Origin: Monilinia fructicola
Lineage: Eukaryota; Ascomycota; Leotiomycetes; Helotiales; Sclerotiniaceae
Length of the DNA stretch: 64,000 nucleotides
Assembly: GCA_008692225.1 (NCBI GenBank)
Contig: VICG01000001.1
Location: forward strand, 2,643,501 to 2,707,500
Reading direction: 5' to 3'
Part shown: piece by piece, positions 59,561 to 64,000 of the stretch
Position numbering within the stretch: the first letter of the stretch is position 1
Layout: the number at the start of each line of letters is the position of its first letter
Translations under genes and position numbers: made by a program
The notes under the pieces: generated by a model
Seen by the model: the letters and a program-made list of their open reading frames with translations, nothing else
Told to the model about the DNA's origin: nothing
Databases searched by the model: none

Positions 59561-60706
59561 CAAAGCAATTACTATTTTCACTTCACTCTACATCTTTTCT
59601 TAATCTTTCCTATCCCTCCTCCCATTCTATCCCTCATCAATTCATTTACTCGAGAGGATAACAACAGACCACATCCGTTTACTTGCACTTTACCCATGGC
59701 CAGGGACTCTTGTTATCCCTCCCTTCTTCAAGACTCTTTTATTGTACGCACCGGTAGAAAATACTAGCTCTAGCTGGAGGTGGTTGATATAAAGGACTTC
59801 CAAGGTCAGTCAGGTATTACTTGGTTGGTCCCTACGGTAAGGTTACCAGCTAATCACCTAGTCAATTAATTCAATCATAATCCATCTCATTCTCATCTTT
59901 ATTAGAACTACCTACTCGAGTAGTACCTACCTAGTACCTACCTAGCCTTATATGGGTAGCAAGTATCGTCGTATCTTTCACTGCCCAGGTGTCACTTACT
60001 TACTTCATTTGACTCAACCCCTTCTCCCTCTTCGCTCCATACATCTACAAGAGTATTTTGATATCTTCAGAACTATTGTTGACCAATATAACCTTGACAA
60101 GAAAGTGTCTCTACATCAAGATTTGATTCGTTTTCACGAACGACCAGATGTACCTCGAGTATTGGATATAGGTAAGATAGATGATATCTATTGATGGTCA
60201 CGTTCTACCTACCTGACTAGCACTTTCAACCTACCTAGTTGCTGGCTACTCATTACTACCTACCTACCTACATACCTACATACCTACCTACTTACTTACC
60301 CATTACTCACTTATTACTACATACCACACCCGTGGACATTACTTATCCAGCTGAATTGGAACGCCGCATCCACCACTATTCACTCCGTTGCGAAACTAAC
60401 CAATATAGCGCCACAAAAAGGACGTCGTGGTTTTGTGCATTCGTGCTCTCGTGCTCTCGTGCTTTGTGAAACCTCCCTCTCCTTCTCCTTCTCCTTCTCC
60501 TCCATCTCCTTCTCCATCTCCCCCTCCTCCTTCCTCCTCCAAAAAGTGTGGTAACACGAGCGGGAAGCCTTGATTATAATCGAGAGCGGGGCTGATATCC
60601 TTCAAGACCTACTCTTCCTATATTTTACTTTTACACAACCATTTTCATTCAGATCTATTCCGATTTATCTAATATCATTTTTTGGTGCGCAAAGAATTTT
60701 GGAATC
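59561..60706. other. Upstream region of the BTB gene with microsatellites
   Basis: No coding region is supported, although a frame at 59952-60194 is open. Positions 60255-60302 carry TACC/TACATACC tetranucleotide repeats, and a CTT/CTC-rich tract precedes the BTB gene. Palindromic ACTCGAGTAG sits at 59914. Confidence 0.5.
60470..60541 (+). promoter_or_regulatory. Pyrimidine-rich promoter tract
   Basis: Run of CTTCTC and CTCCTC units about 165-240 bp upstream of the BTB start codon. It is similar in kind and distance to the tract before the acid phosphatase. Promoter function is inferred from position. Confidence 0.4.
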
Positions 60707-62212
60707 ATGGCTGGGCGACCTGGAACCTCTCGAACAAATCGAGGGGAAACTTCTCTTGATGCGGCGATGCGAGCACCCTCTACCACCACCCCAGACGTCG
60801 TCGTTCTTAGCTTTTTAGATGAAGAAAAGAAAATCAAAGAAGTGGCAGATCCCAAAAAGGATCTTTGGGTATCTAGTCTTGATGGGTATGTTATATTTAT
60901 TCTCTTGCGATTTCATCTACTTTGTACATAAGTTACGCCAAAGTCGCCAAAGTCGCAAAAGTCCCCAAAGTCCCAGATCACTGACTGATACTGATTCTAC
61001 AAAATAATATAGTCGCTATTCATCACCAATGATTCCTATCCGTGTCGGAGCCCACGCCCAAACGTTCTATGTTCACCGCGATATCCTCACTAAATCAGAA
61101 TACTTTAGGAGAGCTTTAGATGGAGAATTCAAAGAGGCTGCAGCACAAGCCATTGATTTACCCGAGGAGGATCCCACTTTATTTGAGTTTGTCATTGCAT
61201 TCCTTTACGAATCAAAGTACAACCCTCTACGTCCTGTTGCAGAAATTATTGTGGTTGAGCCTGAGAAGGGCAAAGGCAGAGAACATAATGACGACGGGAA
61301 TGCTACGGGTAGTGATGATGGAACAGAGAGTGGAACCGCAAGCGACGAAAGGTAAGAATAGCCAGTTGAACATCCGAAAAGCCTATTCAACCTTCATACT
61401 AAATACTCCCAAGTGCCAGGAGTCGGAGAAGACGAGAGAGCCGTCGCCGACGTCAAGAACGAGCATGGGAACAGAGACAACGAAAGGAACCTGGACGTCA
61501 TCGTCCGGATTGTAATTGTGGTTCATGTACCATTGAATCCTTTGGTCCAACTTGCTGGAATTGTGGCGTGACGAGAAGAATACCTCCGCCCAGAAACCGT
61601 TGGATGAATGGCTTGCCACTTCCACCCCAACCAATGCAGGTAGTAGGTCGAAATGGTTATCCACAGCCTCCTGGTCCAAGAGATCGTAGACGGGGCTCGC
61701 GGAATAATACCGTGGATGAACCACCAGCGGAGGAGAGAATGTCCCAAGAAGATTTGAGAACTTGGTCAATAGCTTATTCTATAAGTGTTGATGTTTACGT
61801 TTGCGCTCAGAGATATCTGATGCAGGATTTCAAAAGTTGTGTAGCGGCATTTATCGTCAACAATTTTGAAGTCGCCGGCTCAGATGCTGCACTGCCATCA
61901 GTTTTGAACTCATGTAAGACATTATATGATGGGGTAAGCACAATGGATCCTCTACTCAAGAAAGTCTTTGCTAGAGTGGGCTTCTTGCAAGCTAGACTAT
62001 GGAAGCGATATCCTGAGGAAACCTCGAGTTTCTTTTTGGACAATCCTGAACTATCCACGCTGATTCTAAAGGAAATGGCTGAGAGGAGAGAGGAGGATGT
62101 TAAAGATGACTTACCTGCCATGGATCGTCCTCCATTGCCATCTTCACCAAGAGAAGATATGATAATCCAAGGTCCGAGACGTGGAGCCTATGGTCCAGTC
62201 CCTTATCACTAA
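60707..62212 (+). CDS. BTB/POZ-domain protein with a cysteine cluster, three exons
   Basis: Probable substrate adaptor or protein-interaction factor; BTB proteins often recruit Cullin-3 ligases. Exons 60707-60885, 61013-61351 and 61414-62212 give 438 residues with intact frame. The BTB core at about residues 64-125 reads IRVGAHAQTFYVHRDILTKS, FRRALDGEFKEAAAQAIDLP and FVIAFLYESKY. A Gly/Asp/Ser-rich acidic spacer follows. An Arg-rich stretch then leads to a cysteine cluster at about residues 206-224 with spacing C-x-C-x2-C-x8-C-x2-C, which could bind zinc. The C-terminal half (TWSIAYSISVDVYVCAQRYL, LLKKVFARVGFLQARLW) is helical and BACK-like. The exon-intron joins conserve frame (GG|T and AG|T). 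A CT tract marks the promoter. Targets are unknown. Confidence 0.87.
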
Positions 62213-62858
62213 CATTGAAAAGACTACAGGCGGCACCCGCCACAACGCTGGTATTTGACCTAAGCATAATTTCATGCCACTACATTGAGATGTACAGCAT
62301 TTTTCTCTTTTGATCCATGGTATTGGACCGAGCAAGCGTTCACTTTCAGGGCTTTCTTGGGGATATTTGGGTTTGTGATACCTTAGCATAGTAATGCGCA
62401 TTTTCTCCTTATACCCTCATTGTTACAGTAGCAAAGAATACTAAGGAGAGGTGGCGTTTGATGGCAGATTTCGATAACGGTATACAGTATCAAATTTATT
62501 GATACGGAAAAATACATACTTTCGGTACAACGACGCCCGATGTTCTAATCCGATCGTGATTGTTCTACAGTATTAGCCAATATATTTTCTCTTTTCCTAT
62601 TGGCCGCTTACTCCACTCAAAGTATATGTCTTTTTCCAATGGGTACCGCGGTCGGATTCACCCGAACTCTCTTTTCTCCAGATCTGCATAACCCCTCCAT
62701 TGTGCACTTCATCAAAATGATTCTGCTCCAATTCAAGCGCTTGCATCTACCCACCATTTGATGGGGCCTAGAGCATCAAAGTTTAGTAAATGTATAAAGG
62801 CTGCAAGTGTCAAGGATTAAGTCCTCACCATTTCTTGAAATACTTCTCTACTTTGACC
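62213..62858. other. Intergenic
   Basis: About 650 bp between the BTB gene and the esterase. A TATA-like ATAAA lies near 62795 with the esterase ATG 60 bp on. No other feature is seen. Confidence 0.5.
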
Positions 62859-64000
62859 ATGTATCTGAATCTCAATCTTTTTTACCCCTTTTGCTTTCGT
62901 TGTACACCTTCCCACTTCCTATACTCGCACAGGTTATCACAGCATCTTTAGATTATGGGAGTTTCCAGGGTGCATACTCGTCTAAATATAACATAACTTA
63001 TTACCAGAAAATTCCTTTTGCAGCACCCCCAATAGGAAACAATAGATTTAGGGCTCCGCAACCTCCTCTTCCCGTCACAAATGGCACATACAATTCCACA
63101 CAAACTTTTCCACCTTGTCCACAGAAAGGTGTAAGTACTTCTTCAAAGCACCAGTACTTTTCTGCTCAGTTTGACTCTGACGTAGCTCCCTTAGACTGTC
63201 GGTTCGGAAGACTGTCTGTACTTATCCCTTTATTCACGCCCATGGATAACCGGACAAGCTCTTAGACCAGTCATGGTAGTGTTCTTTGGTGGTGGGTTCA
63301 TCCAAGGCGGTGGTTCTCAAGCAGTTCCTCCTTCGGCTTACCCCATCCTCAATGTTTCTTCCCAGAACGATATACTTTTTGTGTATCCCAATTATCGCGT
63401 CAATACATTTGGATTCTTACCAGGGAAAGAAATCGCCGAAGATGAGAATTCAGACTTAAATCCTGGATTATTGGACCAGAGGGCAGTTTTGGAATGGGTA
63501 AACAAGTATATTGAGCAATTCGGCGGGGACAGAGATAATGTGGGTATCTGGGGGCAAAGTGCGGGAGCTGGAAGTGTGGTGTTGGTTACTCTTTTCAATT
63601 TCTCTCGCGGATCTCCTGAAGATGATAGGTAGGTAATAACTAACCGAATTTCCCACTCAGTGCACAAGTCCTCGCCACCTCGGAAGAAATCACTCCGCCC
63701 CTCTTCAACCGCGCCCTGGCATCTTCACCCTTCTGGCCGAAAACCTACAACTACGGTGCTCCCCAAGCCCAATCTATCTATGACACAATGACCAACTTGA
63801 CCAACTGTAATGGTGCTATCAATGGCACTCTCCAATGCTTAAAATCTTTAGACTGGAAAGTGCTAGCTGAAGCTGCTCTAGTGGTGGCAGCAAGCCATAC
63901 TTGGAATACTAGTAGCTACACGTGGGCACCGGTCATCGATGGAACATTTTTGAAGAAAACTTTGAGTGAGGCGACGGTCAATGCGGTGGGGGGTAATGGA
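62859..64000 (+). CDS. Secreted type-B carboxylesterase/lipase, 5' part (runs off the window)
   Basis: Extracellular serine esterase of the carboxylesterase type-B family. Exons 62859-63130, 63195-63580 and 63661 onward; the window ends within exon 3. ATG 62859 opens MYLNLNLF. The six-T run at 62878-62883 must be read as seven to continue into PLLLSLYTFPLPILAQV, completing a signal peptide. The mature part shows GSFQGAYSS, YQKIPFAAPPIG, SEDCLYLSLYSRPW and the oxyanion GGGFIQGGG. The nucleophile elbow GQSAGAGSVV (Ser in GxSxG) is split by a 80-nt intron in a GT|T codon. Conserved disulphide cysteines (PPCPQ and EDCL) and several N-glycosylation sites are present. The Glu and His of the triad would lie beyond the window. 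About 325 residues are visible of an expected 540-580. Confidence 0.88.

Overview
This is fungal nuclear DNA. Genes carry short introns of about 45 to 185 bp (mostly GT..AG), proteins are of filamentous-ascomycete type, and an intron-bearing tRNA gene is present. The style of the proteins and my recollection of homologues point to a leotiomycete near Sclerotiniaceae (Botrytis, Sclerotinia, Monilinia), but that is an inference. There are no CRISPR arrays, operons or bacterial signals.

Layout: 0.6-2.3 kb, unknown acidic protein (+). 3.1-4.6 kb, damaged zinc alcohol dehydrogenase (-). 6.1-8.2 kb, membrane-anchored histidine acid phosphatase/phytase (+). 8.9-9.8 kb, dienelactone-hydrolase family (-). 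10.5-11.9 kb, tRNA-dihydrouridine synthase (-). 13.4-13.9 kb, a degenerate 65-bp tandem repeat. 15.8-16.7 kb, Tvp23 (-). 17.7-18.9 kb, an AA11-type LPMO with CBM18 (-). 20.3-22.3 kb, Sec20 (-) divergent from mitochondrial ribosomal protein mL53 (+). 22.9-24.4 kb, inorganic pyrophosphatase (-). 24.4-28.1 kb, gene-poor. 28.1-29.9 kb, methylmalonate-semialdehyde dehydrogenase (+). 32.1-33.9 kb, a P450 (+). 35.0 kb, tRNA-Ala(CGC). 36.5-37.3 kb, phosphotransferase relic. 38.6-40.4 kb, Nop8-like nucleolar protein (+). 41.8-44.3 kb, unknown two-TM protein (-). 46.0-48.1 kb, ABC1-type mitochondrial kinase (-), divergent from holocytochrome c synthase (48.9-49.9 kb, +). 50.4 kb, a MITE, then Hri1 (+) and a membrane-linked alpha/beta hydrolase (+). 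53.6-58.8 kb, gene-poor. 58.9-59.6 kb, a second MITE copy in an AT-rich island. 60.7-62.2 kb, BTB protein (+). 62.9 kb to the end, a secreted type-B carboxylesterase cut by the window edge.

The genes are mostly housekeeping with individual promoters. Functional themes are mitochondria (pyrophosphatase with a possible presequence, mL53, MMSDH, ABC1 kinase, heme lyase), ER/Golgi traffic (Sec20, Tvp23) and RNA/ribosome work (Dus2, Nop8-like, tRNA). Secreted or surface hydrolases (phytase, LPMO, esterase) fit a plant-associated saprotroph or pathogen. I see no secondary-metabolite cluster and no convincing new multi-gene system.

The strongest cross-cutting observation is that at least a dozen conserved genes, some expected to be essential, are broken by single-base indels, nearly always in homopolymers. 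Removing or adding one base restores the family sequence each time (for example the Sec20 C-terminal KDEL). I read this mainly as assembly error. Coding calls with frameshifts are therefore annotated as genes, not pseudogenes, except where other damage (nonsense change, missing lobe) is present.
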